DNA of 64,000 nt from an uncultured Acidobacteriota bacterium (GCA_902826685.1 CADEFT010000019.1:1-64000); one strand, 5' to 3'; numbered from the stretch's first letter, positions 10,484 to 22,404 are shown. A program made the numbers and translations. The notes: generated by a model not told the origin, from the sequence alone.

Positions 10484-10715
10484 TCCACAAAAGGACTGAA
10501 GAGGCTTTACCTGCAGGACTGCCCGAAGGGGGTGCCTGCGCATTCCGTGGATAAGCTCCGCGCCATGCTGACCTTTTTACAAGACATCGCAGGACGCGGA
10601 GACGCTGCGAGCTTTTCCGCTCTGGAAAGCTCTGCACGTCAACCGCACTTGGCGGCTAACGTTCAGGGTGACGGAAGGCGAAATGGTGGATCCTGACTAT
10701 GAAGACTACCATTGA
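10484..10715 (+). pseudogene. higB: remnant of HigB-type toxin, frameshifted
   Basis: Two pieces of a HigB (RelE-superfamily) toxin sit in different frames. The first reads TKGLKRLYLQDCPKGVPAHS then VDKLRAMLTFLQDIAG from 10484 and has no start codon in frame. The second reads VNRTWRLTFRVTEGEMVD followed by PDYEDYH and a stop at 10713-10715, which is the conserved HigB C-terminus. The central LxxLKG...W segment between them is missing or out of frame near 10600-10640. It lies 10 bases before the higA remnant, the normal higB-higA order. I infer an inactivated gene; a sequencing error alone would not explain both the missing start and missing core. Confidence 0.75.
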
Positions 10716-10725
10716 GGAGAATGCC

Positions 10726-11024
10726 ATGCGGATGCTAAGTCCCGTCCATCCTGGCCGCTTTCTGCGGTTCGAAGTCATACTGGCGCACGACCTCACCGTC
10801 ACTGAGGCGGTGAAAATTCTGCGCGTATCCCGACTAACCTTTCGAGTCTTTTGAACGCGAAAGCCGGTCTTTCCGGCGACATGGCAGTCCGCTTCGAGAA
10901 GGCCTTCGGCGTTGACATGGAGACCCTGATGCGAATGCAGAATTCCTACGACATCGCTCAGATACGAAGCCGGGCCAAGAAGATCCGCGTCGACCGTTAC
11001 GAACCGCGGTCCGCGGCGCAGTAA
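10726..11024 (+). pseudogene. higA: HigA-type antitoxin disrupted by a one-base deletion
   Basis: The frame opens MRMLSPVHPGRFLRFEV, carrying the HPG signature of HigA antitoxins, and continues through VTEAVKILRVSR into the helix-turn-helix before stopping early at TGA (about 10852). Shifting by one base at about 10838-10841 restores SSLLNAKAGLSGDMAVRFEK and the rest of the family C-terminus to a TAA at 11022-11024. The locus length (299 bases) is one short of a multiple of three, consistent with loss of a single C in the ACC-CTT context. A good Shine-Dalgarno (GAGGAG) precedes the ATG. The degenerate toxin next door suggests toxin loss came with or before antitoxin decay. Confidence 0.8.
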
Positions 11025-11092
11025 TATACGGGCTCCGCCTCAGGCGCGGCGACTTTCCCGTTTAGACGAAGGGCCGCCGCCGCATGGGGGAA

Positions 11093-11509
11093 CTACTGAT
11101 TCCGCGAGCCGCGTCCACCGGACCGGCCGAAGCCGCCGCGGCGGCCTTCGCTGAGCATCCTCTCGTATTCCGCCATTTGATCCTTTGAGAGAACTTCACT
11201 CAGCTTTTGCCTGGTTTCCTCGCGCTGCTTGGTCATCTCGGTGCGCATCTCCTCCGTCGGAGCCTGACCGGGTTCGCCCTTCCGGCGCAACTCCATCATC
11301 TTTTTTCCGGCATCGGTGAGGATGGGCTTCACCTTCTGTTCCTGCTCGCTTGTGAGCTTGAGGCGTTCTTTCATGGCGGCCACCTGCCGGTCCACCATCA
11401 TGCCGCCGCGCCGGCCTCTTTCCTTGGTCTCCGTCTGCTCCTGGGCGACGGAGGAAACCGCTAACAGGGTCACCGCCAGTAGGGCGCTTTGCAAGATTTG
11501 AAATCGCAT
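11093..11509 (-). CDS. small exported Spy/CpxP-like protein
   Basis: 138 residues with a Sec signal (MRFQILQSALLAVTLLAVSS). The mature part is highly charged and helical, with an LTxxQ-type motif (LKLTSEQEQKVKPIL) typical of Spy/CpxP and related periplasmic sensor/chaperone-like proteins, and a Gly/Arg-rich tail (GRRGGFGRSGGRGSRNQ). A strong AAGGAG ribosome site precedes the ATG. The family link rests on the LTxxQ motif and charge pattern only; function may be periplasmic stress or metal related. It stands alone, convergent with the higBA remnant. Confidence 0.6.
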   Translation of the reverse strand: MRFQILQSALLAVTLLAVSSVAQEQTETKERGRRGGMMVDRQVAAMKERLKLTSEQEQKVKPILTDAGKKMMELRRKGEPGQAPTEEMRTEMTKQREETRQKLSEVLSKDQMAEYERMLSEGRRGGFGRSGGRGSRNQ

Positions 11510-11622
11510 GATTCTCCTTCTCTGACTGTGTAGACCGATCCATTGGCGGCCGGGTTGCCCGGTTGGACAAACTTTAACGGTACTTTACGTTGGGTGCGGC
11601 TTCCTTAATCGTATCGGACCGC

Positions 11623-11628
11623 TATGAT
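11623..11628 (+). promoter_or_regulatory. candidate -10 box for the DUF4015 lipoprotein gene
   Basis: TATGAT lies 9 bases before the GTG at 11638. The close spacing implies a leaderless or nearly leaderless transcript, although a weak GAGG also lies between box and start. Confidence 0.4.
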
Positions 11629-11637
11629 AGAGGATCG

Positions 11638-12750
11638 GTGAACTTCCCTTCGCTTCTCATTCTGATCTTGCTGCTTCCGGGTTGCCGCTACTTCACTCGG
11701 GAACAGCCCGCGGCGCAAGCTCCTACCCAGGCCGAGACCGCCAAGGTGCGCTTTCCCCGTCCGAAGCATGTCCGTGGCATCTACATGACCGCCTGGTCGG
11801 CCGGACGCAACGACAAGCGCGAGGAACTGCTTGGTCTGCTCGACCGCACCGAGTTGAATTCGGTGGTGATCGACGTACGCGATGCGGGCAAGCACTACTT
11901 CAAGATGAACATTCCGCTGTCGGAGGAAAGCGGCGCCAATCACATCGCCGTCACCCGGCCGGCGGAATTGATGGACACGCTGGAAAAGCGCGGCGCCTAT
12001 CCGATCGCGCGCATCGCCTGTTTTCGCGACAAGCTGGTACCGAAGGCGCATCCGGAACTGGCCGTCCGCCAGGCAGGGGGCGGGGTGTGGCGCGATCGCG
12101 GCGGTTATTCGTGGCTCGATCCCTACAACCGCACGAACTGGGAGTACATCGCGCAGGTGGTGGATTTCGCGCTCGATCTGGGGTTCCCGGAGATTCAACT
12201 CGACTACGTGCGGTTTCCGTCCGAAGGCCGCGTGAGCGCGCAAGTCTTTCCGGCGCGCGGCGCCTATCCCGATAAGAATGCCTCCTCCACACAGGTGATC
12301 GCCGCCTTTTCCAACTTCATCCGGGAGCGGGTCAAGAAGAAGAACGGCATCCTGAGCGCCGATATCTTCGGCATCGTCAGTGTGAACCGCGGCGACCACG
12401 GGATCGGGCAGGCCCTCAACACCGTGGCGGCGCCGTTCGATGTGCTGAGCCCGATGCTCTATCCTTCGCATTTCCACAAAGGCGAGTACAGCGTCGCCGA
12501 CCCTTCGGCCGAGCCGCACGACATCGTCAAGCGGAGCCTCGAAGACTATGCGATGCGCGTGCCCAACAAGCAGATCCGTCCGTGGCTGCAGGATTTCTAC
12601 AACTACGGCAAGTCGGAGATTCAGGCGCAGATTCAGGCGGCCAAGGAGTTGGGCTACGAAGAGTACCTGATGTGGAACGCCGGCAATCACTACGTCGAAG
12701 AGGCGTACAAAGACAACTCCGGCCTGGCGCCCAAGACGGGCGGCGATTGA
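11638..12750 (+). CDS. lipoprotein with putative glycoside hydrolase domain (DUF4015)
   Basis: 370 residues starting at GTG, which gives a lipoprotein signal with lipobox LLPGC (Cys16). The body matches DUF4015, a TIM-barrel family related to glycoside hydrolases: HVRGIYMTAWSAG opens strand 1, NSVVIDVRDAGKH, QLDYVRFPSEG (the conserved DYVRFP block), LSADIFGIVS and SPMLYPSHF follow. Asp in DYVRFP and residues around DIFG are likely active-site positions by analogy. The frame is open further upstream to 11590 but would bury the lipobox behind a non-signal leader. Probably a membrane-anchored enzyme acting on cell wall or exopolysaccharide glycans; substrate unknown. Confidence 0.82.
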   Translation: MNFPSLLILILLLPGCRYFTREQPAAQAPTQAETAKVRFPRPKHVRGIYMTAWSAGRNDKREELLGLLDRTELNSVVIDVRDAGKHYFKMNIPLSEESGANHIAVTRPAELMDTLEKRGAYPIARIACFRDKLVPKAHPELAVRQAGGGVWRDRGGYSWLDPYNRTNWEYIAQVVDFALDLGFPEIQLDYVRFPSEGRVSAQVFPARGAYPDKNASSTQVIAAFSNFIRERVKKKNGILSADIFGIVSVNRGDHGIGQALNTVAAPFDVLSPMLYPSHFHKGEYSVADPSAEPHDIVKRSLEDYAMRVPNKQIRPWLQDFYNYGKSEIQAQIQAAKELGYEEYLMWNAGNHYVEEAYKDNSGLAPKTGGD

Positions 12751-12771
12751 AGCCGGCACCGGCCGATCGCA

Positions 12772-12777
12772 TATGAT
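12772..12777 (+). promoter_or_regulatory. candidate -10 box for the first cytochrome/DUF1549 gene
   Basis: TATGAT lies 8 bases before the ATG at 12786. A TTGAAG hexamer sits at 12747-12752 with a long 19-base spacer, so a -35 is possible but weak. Confidence 0.4.
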
Positions 12778-12785
12778 GAGATCAC

Positions 12786-15432
<2,647 letters not shown>

Positions 15433-15443
<11 letters not shown>

Positions 15444-16833
15444 GCGCGAAGCATTAAGACAAGCGGCGTGCGGATTCGGCCTGTTCGGCCTGCGCGCGAT
15501 GTTGGCCGCCGAGGCCGCCAGTCCGCTGGCCCCGAAAGCGCCGCACTTTGCCCCGCGCGCCAAGCGAGTCATTTTCCTGTTCATGCATGGCGGCCCTTCG
15601 CACATGGACACGTTCGATCCCAAACCGCTGCTTGACCGCGATCATGGCAAGCCGCTGCCGTTCAAGCGGCCGCTGACGTTCGCCGAGGGCCAGACGGGTT
15701 CGCTGTTCCGTTCACCCTGGAAGTTCAGGCAGCACGGCCAGAGCGGGCTGCCGGTGAGCGAATTGTTCCCCAACGTCGCCACCTGCATCGACGATATCTG
15801 CGTGCTGCGCTCGATGGTGGGCGACAGCGTGGCGCACGGCGGCGCGGTGCTTCAGCTTCACACCGGATCGAACACCTTCACACGGCCGGGGATGGGCGCC
15901 TGGGTCGTGTACGGATTGGGCACCGAGAATCAGAACTTGCCGGCCTACCTCACCATCAAGCCCGGCCTTTCGCACGGCGGCGCCAAGAACTGGAGCTCGG
16001 CTTTCCTGCCGGCGGCCTACCAGGGAACGGCGGTCGCCCATGGTGGCATCAAGGTGGATGAGTTGAAGGAGCCCATCGAGTATCTGGAGAACAAGGGGCT
16101 CACGCGTGAGCAGCAGCGCTATGAGCTCGACATGCTGCAAAAAATGAATCGCGCCTCGGCCGAGCGCTACCGTAGCGATCCGGAACTCGAGGCGCGCATC
16201 CAGGCTTTCGAACTGGCTTTCCGCATGCAGACCGAGGCCCCGGAAGCCTTCGACATCGGCCGTGAATCGGACGCGACGCGCAAGCTCTATGGCATGGACG
16301 AAGACATGTCGCGCGATTTCGGGTGGCAATGCCTGATGGCGCGGCGGCTCGCCCAGCGCGGCGTCCGCTTCATTCAGATCAACCACGAATACGGACCCGG
16401 CAACGAAGTGGGCTGGGACGCGCACAGCGAATTGATCCGGCTGCACACGCGCACGGCAAGGATGGTGGACAAGCCGATTTCCGGGCTTCTGAAGGATCTG
16501 AAAGCACATGGTCTGTTAAAGGATACGCTGGTGGTGTGGGGCGGCGAGTTCGGGCGGACGCCCATTTCCCAGGCCGGCGACGGGCGCGATCACAATCCCT
16601 ATGGCTACTCCATGTGGATGGCGGGCGCCGGTGTGAAAGGCGGCCATGCCTACGGCGCCACCGATGAATACGGTTACTACGCCGTCGAGGATCGCATGCA
16701 CATCCACGACCTCCACGCCACGATGCTGCACCTGATGGGGCTCGATCATCTGAAGCTCACTTATTTCCACGGCGGGCGTCATCACCGGCTCACCGACGTG
16801 GCGGGCAACGTCGCGCACAAGGTGCTGGCGTAG
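15433..16833 (+). CDS. DUF1501 protein (Tat-exported, alkaline-phosphatase-like fold)
   Basis: 466 residues. The N-terminus TRREALRQAACGFGLFGL resembles a Tat signal. Family landmarks are VIFLFMHGGPSHMDTFDPKP near the N-terminus (metal-ligand-like Asp), INHEYGPGNEVGWDAHSELI in the middle, VVWGGEFGRTPISQAGDGRDHN and the FHGGRHHRLTDVAG end. DUF1501 proteins fold like sulfatases/alkaline phosphatases; the activity is unknown. It overlaps the DUF1549/1553 gene by 11 bases. Compared with the second copy at 38645 the gene order within the pair is reversed. It ends 3 bases from a convergent gene. Confidence 0.9.
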
Positions 16834-16836
16834 CGC

Positions 16837-17421
16837 TCACTTCACGATGAGCGTGAACTCGACGTTCAGGATCACGGCTTCGGGCGTCACGCGAATCTGC
16901 GCGATTTGAAAATCCTTGAGCTCGTGCAGGAAGGGCTTGCCCTCGGCCTCGCGCATCAGGATCTTGCGTGCTTCTTCCGAAGCCTTGTAGTCGAATTTCT
17001 TTGGCAGCGTGGCGCGCACGGCTTCCCGGACCTTGTTCGAATAGAAGGTTTCCGGTCCCATGCTATCCACGCGCACGTCCTTCAGGCGGATGCTGCCGTC
17101 CTGATAGTAGGGCGTGGCGAGAATCAGCAGATCGAACGCATCGCTTAATCCGAAACAGAGCCCGAAGACATTGGTGGCGTTGCGGCCGGCAAACCGCGCC
17201 TGAATCGCCAGTTGTCCATCGGCGGTGCCGCGCACCAGCGGATGCTCGATGTAGGCATAATTGCAGCGGTTCTTGACGTCGCCGCGAACCCAGTAGCGTC
17301 CGTCGGTGGCGAACATCTGCTCGGCCAGCGCATTTTGAATCGCTGAATACTGGATCTGGAGTTCCACGCCGCCGGCAAACGCGGCGGAGGAGAACAGTAG
17401 CGCCAGAAGTGGAGCAATCAC
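16837..17421 (-). CDS. hypothetical exported protein
   Basis: About 194 residues when started at the GTG at 17421, giving a clean signal peptide (VIAPLLALLFSSAAFAGG). The frame is open further upstream, but that part overlaps the divergent antitoxin gene and has no signal, so I reject it. The mature protein shows WVRGDVKNRCNYAYIEHP, GLCFGLSDAFDLL and a C-terminal VILNVEFTLIVK, an alternating pattern suggesting mostly beta structure; two Cys could pair. I do not recognise a named family; it may be a lipid- or envelope-binding periplasmic protein. No clear ribosome site supports the GTG. Confidence 0.55.
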   Translation of the reverse strand: MIAPLLALLFSSAAFAGGVELQIQYSAIQNALAEQMFATDGRYWVRGDVKNRCNYAYIEHPLVRGTADGQLAIQARFAGRNATNVFGLCFGLSDAFDLLILATPYYQDGSIRLKDVRVDSMGPETFYSNKVREAVRATLPKKFDYKASEEARKILMREAEGKPFLHELKDFQIAQIRVTPEAVILNVEFTLIVK

Positions 17422-17505
17422 GATGGGTGTCTGGAACCTATTTCGAATCGTAGCATCGTAGGAGGGACTGGGTTGCCGGCATGCAGCTGATGGAATAATG
17501 GAAAG

Positions 17506-17754
17506 ATGGACAGACGGGAAGCTCACCGGTTGCTCGACCAATTGGAACCCGCGCAATTTACCGCTGTGGCTCATTTATTGGCAGTGCTGGCGGGTGAACC
17601 CCTGCGGGATGCGCTCGCCCGGGCTCCCGTAGAAGAGGAAGAGGAAATTACTTCCGAAACCGCCGTGGCCCTGGACCGAGCCCGATCTTCGCTGGCACGC
17701 GGCGAGGGCATTCCTCACGAAGACATCCTCCGCGAGTTCGGGCTAAGCAAGTGA
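17506..17754 (+). CDS. RelB-like antitoxin of a type II module
   Basis: 82 residues. A helical N-terminus (EAHRLLDQLEPAQFTAVAHL) is followed by an acidic linker (VEEEEEITSE) and a C-terminal ARGEGIPHEDILREFGL segment typical of small antitoxins paired with RelE/ParE toxins. Assignment depends mainly on the coupled toxin: the stop TGA overlaps the GTG start of the next gene (GTGA). No DNA-binding domain is obvious at this length. Confidence 0.8.
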   Translation: MDRREAHRLLDQLEPAQFTAVAHLLAVLAGEPLRDALARAPVEEEEEITSETAVALDRARSSLARGEGIPHEDILREFGLSK

Positions 17755-18023
17755 GCGAAGAGGCGGCTCCTGAGCGGATCACCGTCATTTGGTCCCCTGA
17801 GGCGCGCACGGATCTGCGCGCCATCCAACGCGAAACCGCCATGCAGATTCTTTATTGCCTAGACCGCTATTTGGCCAGCCGTTCCGGCGATGTGAAAAAG
17901 CTGAAGCCGCCTCGAAGCGAATTCCGTCTCCGTTGTGGTGACTACCGGCTTTTCTTTGAGCTCAAGGGTGAGAACACGATCAGGATCAGCGGAGTCCGAA
18001 ATCGCCGCGAAGCCTACCGCTGA
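17751..18023 (+). CDS. RelE/ParE-family toxin
   Basis: 90 residues from a GTG coupled to the antitoxin stop. The RelE fold shows ITVIWSPEARTDLRAIQRE (helical start), KKLKPPRSEFRLRCGDYRLFFEL (the basic strand with Arg residues used in mRNA cleavage) and the ISGVRNRREAYR end with a Tyr-Arg pair seen in RelE active sites. It would act as a ribosome-dependent mRNA interferase or, if ParE-like, on gyrase. The module appears intact and is the second functional TA pair in the window. It ends 11 bases from the convergent VWA gene. Confidence 0.88.
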   Translation: MSEEAAPERITVIWSPEARTDLRAIQRETAMQILYCLDRYLASRSGDVKKLKPPRSEFRLRCGDYRLFFELKGENTIRISGVRNRREAYR

Positions 18024-18033
18024 CTCTGCCGCA

Positions 18034-19056
18034 CTAAAACCCGCTGTGCGGGCGATAGCCGGGCCGCGCGCGCACCCGCAATTTCTTGCCCGCGTCGGAA
18101 AGGATCTCCACGCCGATCTTGCGGAACCCTTCGTTCGGGTTCGGCTGCGGATAGTACGTAATGGTGTACGAGTTGCCCAGCGATTCGCGGATGGATTCAA
18201 ACGCCTCCACCTGCTTTTGCCAGTTCTTGGCGAAGTACACCTGGCCGCCGGTACGGGTCGAGATTCGTTTGAAAACGCTCGACGACACCGGATCCTTGCT
18301 GGCATCGTTGGTCGAGATGACGTAGATGGGGATCCCTTCGTCTTCGGCCACCGCGCGGACGTCGTCCGGGGCCACCATACTCGCATTGTCGGGACCGTTG
18401 GAGAACACGATGACGACCTTGCGTCCGGGAACCTTGGAAGCGTCGCGCAGCGTCAGCAGCAACGCGTTGTAGAGCGCCGCGTCGTCGCCCACCACCGCCT
18501 TGCGCAAACCCGAAATCGCTTCGTTATGCTCCTTGGCCAGCCCCGCGGCGCGCGACATATTGCGCGAGAACGTGTAGACGGCCACCGAATCGGCCCGGTC
18601 GAGACCGCGGATAAAATCGGCGATCGCGTCTGAGGCGTAGACGAATCCGCGGTACATGTAATTGCTGGTATCGAACAGGACGAACACGTTGGTGCCGACG
18701 AAAGCGTCGGCGGCGTTGCCCTTTTCACGCTCCTCGGTGTGGATCACCATCGGCTTGATCGTGCCGTCTTCCATGATCTGCACCGGCGCCTTGTTCCCTT
18801 CGGCGAAGGTATTCAGCCTTTGCACGATGCCATCTTCCAATACGCGGAAATCGGCCGGTTTCAGGCCGTTGATGTACTTGCCCTTGTTGTCGGTGACCTG
18901 AAAGCTGAGCACCACCATGTCCACTTTGACGCGGAACGTGGCGCGGTCTCCGTCGCCGCCCGTGGCCGGAGCCTGCGGGAAAGCCATTGAGGAAAACAGA
19001 AAAACGCCGCCAGTCAATGTTGCAACGATGATTCCGGGAATCCAAAACCTGCGCAT
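18034..19056 (-). CDS. VWA-domain exported protein (VWFA-related acidobacterial type)
   Basis: About 340 residues with an N-terminal hydrophobic export segment (IPGIIVATLTGGVFLFSS). The N-terminal ~60 mature residues (VKVDMVVLSFQVTDNKGKYI, LKPADFRVLEDG) form the conserved lead-in of the acidobacterial VWFA-related family. The VWA domain begins at VFVLFDTSNYMYRGF; the MIDAS DxSxS is degenerate (DTSNY), while downstream GRKVVIVFSNGPDN keeps the late Asp. I favour the ATG at 19056, 10 bases after GGGAG; another in-frame ATG lies at 19065. It lies 21 bases after the 1108-residue gene on the same strand and is probably co-transcribed with it. Function is presumed protein binding at the cell surface. 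Confidence 0.85.
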   Translation of the reverse strand: MRRFWIPGIIVATLTGGVFLFSSMAFPQAPATGGDGDRATFRVKVDMVVLSFQVTDNKGKYINGLKPADFRVLEDGIVQRLNTFAEGNKAPVQIMEDGTIKPMVIHTEEREKGNAADAFVGTNVFVLFDTSNYMYRGFVYASDAIADFIRGLDRADSVAVYTFSRNMSRAAGLAKEHNEAISGLRKAVVGDDAALYNALLLTLRDASKVPGRKVVIVFSNGPDNASMVAPDDVRAVAEDEGIPIYVISTNDASKDPVSSSVFKRISTRTGGQVYFAKNWQKQVEAFESIRESLGNSYTITYYPQPNPNEGFRKIGVEILSDAGKKLRVRARPGYRPHSGF

Positions 19057-19077
19057 CCAGTACATTCTCCCTTCCGC

Positions 19078-22000
19078 TTATTCTAATGCTCTTGCGCTGG
19101 CGGTGGAGCCATTACCGGCTGCCTGCTGCCGCACATCGGTACCGATGGTGCGCAGCGAGCGCAGCAGCGCGGGCCAATCTTCCAGGTGCGTGGCGAAAAT
19201 CCGCTCCACGGTTTTCTGGGTCCACTCCGGCACCAGAAGGTTCAACTGGGACGGGCGCAGGTTCGCCTGGTCGGCGAGCGCGGCGTAATAGAGCAAATTC
19301 GATTCCCAGCTTTCGGCCATGATCCGGCTCGAATAACCCATCAGCGTCGGGAAGGTGCGCAGGTTCAACAGCTCGGGATGATAGCTGTGGGCGAGCGTCG
19401 GCTTGGGCGTGCCGAAGGCGCGGGAAATGGCGGCGTAGTTCACCTTGCCTGAGTCGGCCGAAGCCAGGCGGCGGATCTCGTCGATTACCGGGCCCTGGGC
19501 TTGTGTGCCGGTTTGGTTGCTATCGGCGGCCAGCAGGAACAGCTCGGCGGGCGTCGTCAGTTCGAGCGCCGCTTTCAGGTTGCCCTGCGAGAGCAGTTCT
19601 TCGATCTGGCGGACGCGGGCGGGCACGGCGTGACGTTCGAGCGCGTCCACCACCGGGCCGCGCCGGGCGGGATCGAGAGCGGCCTCGGCCAGCAGTTCTT
19701 CCCCGTAGTGCATGTGCAGCCCGACCCAATGAAGCTGCGCCGGCGTGACGTTCCAGAATCGTGGCACCTTGGCCATCACGATCATCTGCGGCACCAGGTC
19801 GCCCCAGATGAGAGCCTGTTCCCGCGTGGGGATCAGGAAGTTCTGCTCGGCTTCCGCCAGTGCGTAGGGCAGGCCGGCGAGCGAACCCACCAGCCGGCCT
19901 CCGGCCGAAGACGGCCAGCCGGTGCCGAACACTTCCGTGCCACGCCAGGTTTGCGGCGAGCCCTGCAATCCCAGGAAGTCGTGACTGCGCACGAAGACGG
20001 GATTGGTTTGCAGAATCTGCGCTCCGGGCGGCGCGTAGTGGACGTAGCTTAAGCCCACCAGCGAATCGCGCAGCAGCGGCGCGAGCAGCCCGCGAATCTC
20101 GCCGAGCTTCAGCGGATCGGCTCCGGCGCGTTCAAACTGGCCGCGGATATTGAGTTTCCGCTCGCCGTCGATGTGCCGCTCGGTCCAATAACCGAAGGCC
20201 AGCGAGTTCTTCTCCACCGTGCTCAGCGACGCGCGCGGCACCTGGATTTCCGACAGCCGGTTCTGCAGACGATTGAGCAGCGCGGTGTTGAGCTTCTCTC
20301 CCTTGGGGATCGCCTCGGCATGATCGGCGATATCGAACAGCAGCTTGAGCGACGCCAGTTTCTGCGTTTCGAAGATGCGGATCATGTCCTGCACGATCTG
20401 GCGATGCGCGTCCGGATCGTCGGGCGTGGCCGTGCCGGCAAGCAGGTCGAGCAGCCGCTCATGCGGATTCACGTTGGCGGGTGCGCCCGATTCTTCCAGC
20501 AGCAGTTTCACGCCGGCGCGGCCCGCGTCGAACACTTCGCGGCCCGAGCGGACCTTGGTGAACGAAGTCAACAGCGTGCCAAGCACGGTGTCGGCCGAGG
20601 CTGGTTTGATCGACTCCTGCCTGAGCAGAATCTGCCACAGGCTCACAAGCGATTGCAGCGTGCCGGCGGCATCGGCGCGCAACGCCTGGTCGCGAATCTG
20701 CACGATGGATTGCGCCGTGTCGAGATACTGCAGCAGCGTCTTGTCGGCGAGTCCCGGCACCTCGGCGAACACCGGATACTGCGAGCCGTAGGTGCGATGT
20801 TCGCGCATCAGGCGGTTGACCGTCTCCGGCGCCAGGTGCGTTGCGCGGCGGCGGTTGATGTCGGTCAGCGCCATGTAAATCTTGAGCGGCTCGTTCTCCA
20901 CCGCCTTGCGGCAAAGGGCGAATAGCGCCTCCACTACGTCGTCGGGCTCTTTCCAGCCCGACGCGGCCTTGGTCAGCTTGCCGTCGTATTTGCCATGTGG
21001 ATGCTTGATGAACAGCTCTTTCCACATCTCGACGCCACCCGGCAGGTGAGCCTTGCCGTCCGGTTCGAGGCGCATGCGAGTGGTCAACAGCATCAACTCG
21101 GTGTTGGCGCGAAAGACGGGACGCGCCGGACCGGGGCTGGTGATGCGGCCTTTCAGGGCCGTGTAGTATCGCTTCAGCCGCGCGGGCTCGGTGAGGTAGG
21201 CTTCGAGCGGGCCATGGACGCGCGCCAGCGAATCGAAATAGCTGGCCAGCCAGCCGTCGTCCTTCGCCACCAGCTTTTCGAGGAACAGCGCGCCCTGATC
21301 GGGAGACGCGCCGGCCAGTTCCGTCCACGCCGCCACCGCCCGCTGCCCGCCGGGCACCGGCACTTTTCCGTTCTTGACCTGCAGCATCGCGCCGAAGAAA
21401 TCCACCACGTGGGCGAATGCCTTGATGCGCTGCACGGGAACCGCCTTGCGCAGCTCTTCCGCCGTGTGGGTATCCATCTTGGACAAGGCGAGGTAGAGAC
21501 GGCACAGCGCCGGATCGCTCAGGAAAATATCGATGAACTCGCCTTTTTCCTTCTCCTTGGCGGTGACCCAATAATCGGGTGTGTAGAGAAGGGGAACCTG
21601 CGTGGGCTTGTAATCGTAGAGGAAGGGCTGATTGGTGCGCAGCGCCTGCTCGAGTTCCGCCAGCGGGAAACCGGAGTCGATGGTGACAAAGGCGCGCATC
21701 GCGTTCACGGTTTCGAGAACCACTTCGCTGCCGCACCCGCCACGCATGCGATAGCCCAGCAAACGCAGCAGGTCGCCGGTCTGCGTGGATTCGCAGGTCT
21801 CGATCTTCACGGTCTTCGATTCGCCCGCGAACTTGGCGATTTCCCGCGCCTGCGCCAGATACCGCACCACCAGCTTCAGGTACTCGGTCTGATCGAGCGC
21901 CTCACTTGAACTGGCGGCCTGATAGCCGTTGGTGACGACGTTGCGGGCCAATGCGCCCAAAACATCGTTGGGTGCCAGGTCCGGCGAAAGCGCCGCCATG

Positions 22001-22404
22001 CGGGCGAACGAGCGCAGCGGGCCTGGAATCTCGATGATCGTGGTTTGGCGCTGGGAGGGAGCGAAGGAGGAGGGCAGCGTGACGGCCGGTCCACCGGCCG
22101 CATGGGCGGCTTCCAGGTGCCGGCGCGCGGCCGCCTGATCGCCCGCAATCAGATCGAGCATCGCCAGGCGCCTGGCGTTGGCCGCTTTCTGCGCGTTGTC
22201 GCCGAGATTCAACAGGCTCTGGTAAGCCTGCCGCGCGGCGGGATCGCCATGATTTTCCAGATACCGTGCCCAGGCCGTGCCGGCGGCGGCGTCATTGGGG
22301 TTGTTCTGCGCCGCCCGTTGCAGGGCCGCGCGTTGTTCGGAGTTCTGCTGCGCCACCCCGATGCCCGAAGAAATTGCCAGAAAAATTACGACAAGCTTCC
22401 TCAT
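19078..22404 (-). CDS. large exported protein of unknown function with N-terminal TPR-like region
   Basis: 1108 residues with signal peptide MRKLVVIFLAISSGIGVAQ. Residues about 20-110 look like TPR helices (NPNDAAAGTAWARYLE, ANARRLAMLDLIAGDQAAA). The remainder is a long, mainly helical sequence rich in Leu and charged residues with no motif I recognise; segments such as LFLEKLVAKDDGWLASYFDS recall solenoid repeats. No catalytic signature or further membrane segment is apparent. It precedes the VWA gene by 21 bases. A ribosome site AAGAAGG lies upstream. Long Acidobacteria-restricted proteins like this are usually annotated hypothetical; I cannot add a function. Confidence 0.8.
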   Translation of the reverse strand: MRKLVVIFLAISSGIGVAQQNSEQRAALQRAAQNNPNDAAAGTAWARYLENHGDPAARQAYQSLLNLGDNAQKAANARRLAMLDLIAGDQAAARRHLEAAHAAGGPAVTLPSSFAPSQRQTTIIEIPGPLRSFARMAALSPDLAPNDVLGALARNVVTNGYQAASSSEALDQTEYLKLVVRYLAQAREIAKFAGESKTVKIETCESTQTGDLLRLLGYRMRGGCGSEVVLETVNAMRAFVTIDSGFPLAELEQALRTNQPFLYDYKPTQVPLLYTPDYWVTAKEKEKGEFIDIFLSDPALCRLYLALSKMDTHTAEELRKAVPVQRIKAFAHVVDFFGAMLQVKNGKVPVPGGQRAVAAWTELAGASPDQGALFLEKLVAKDDGWLASYFDSLARVHGPLEAYLTEPARLKRYYTALKGRITSPGPARPVFRANTELMLLTTRMRLEPDGKAHLPGGVEMWKELFIKHPHGKYDGKLTKAASGWKEPDDVVEALFALCRKAVENEPLKIYMALTDINRRRATHLAPETVNRLMREHRTYGSQYPVFAEVPGLADKTLLQYLDTAQSIVQIRDQALRADAAGTLQSLVSLWQILLRQESIKPASADTVLGTLLTSFTKVRSGREVFDAGRAGVKLLLEESGAPANVNPHERLLDLLAGTATPDDPDAHRQIVQDMIRIFETQKLASLKLLFDIADHAEAIPKGEKLNTALLNRLQNRLSEIQVPRASLSTVEKNSLAFGYWTERHIDGERKLNIRGQFERAGADPLKLGEIRGLLAPLLRDSLVGLSYVHYAPPGAQILQTNPVFVRSHDFLGLQGSPQTWRGTEVFGTGWPSSAGGRLVGSLAGLPYALAEAEQNFLIPTREQALIWGDLVPQMIVMAKVPRFWNVTPAQLHWVGLHMHYGEELLAEAALDPARRGPVVDALERHAVPARVRQIEELLSQGNLKAALELTTPAELFLLAADSNQTGTQAQGPVIDEIRRLASADSGKVNYAAISRAFGTPKPTLAHSYHPELLNLRTFPTLMGYSSRIMAESWESNLLYYAALADQANLRPSQLNLLVPEWTQKTVERIFATHLEDWPALLRSLRTIGTDVRQQAAGNGSTASARALE

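Noticed and set aside
20459..21736. 425-codon frame inside the 1108-residue gene
   Set aside because: Alternative frame on the same strand with Arg/Gly-rich sequence and no start context; the longer frame has a signal peptide.
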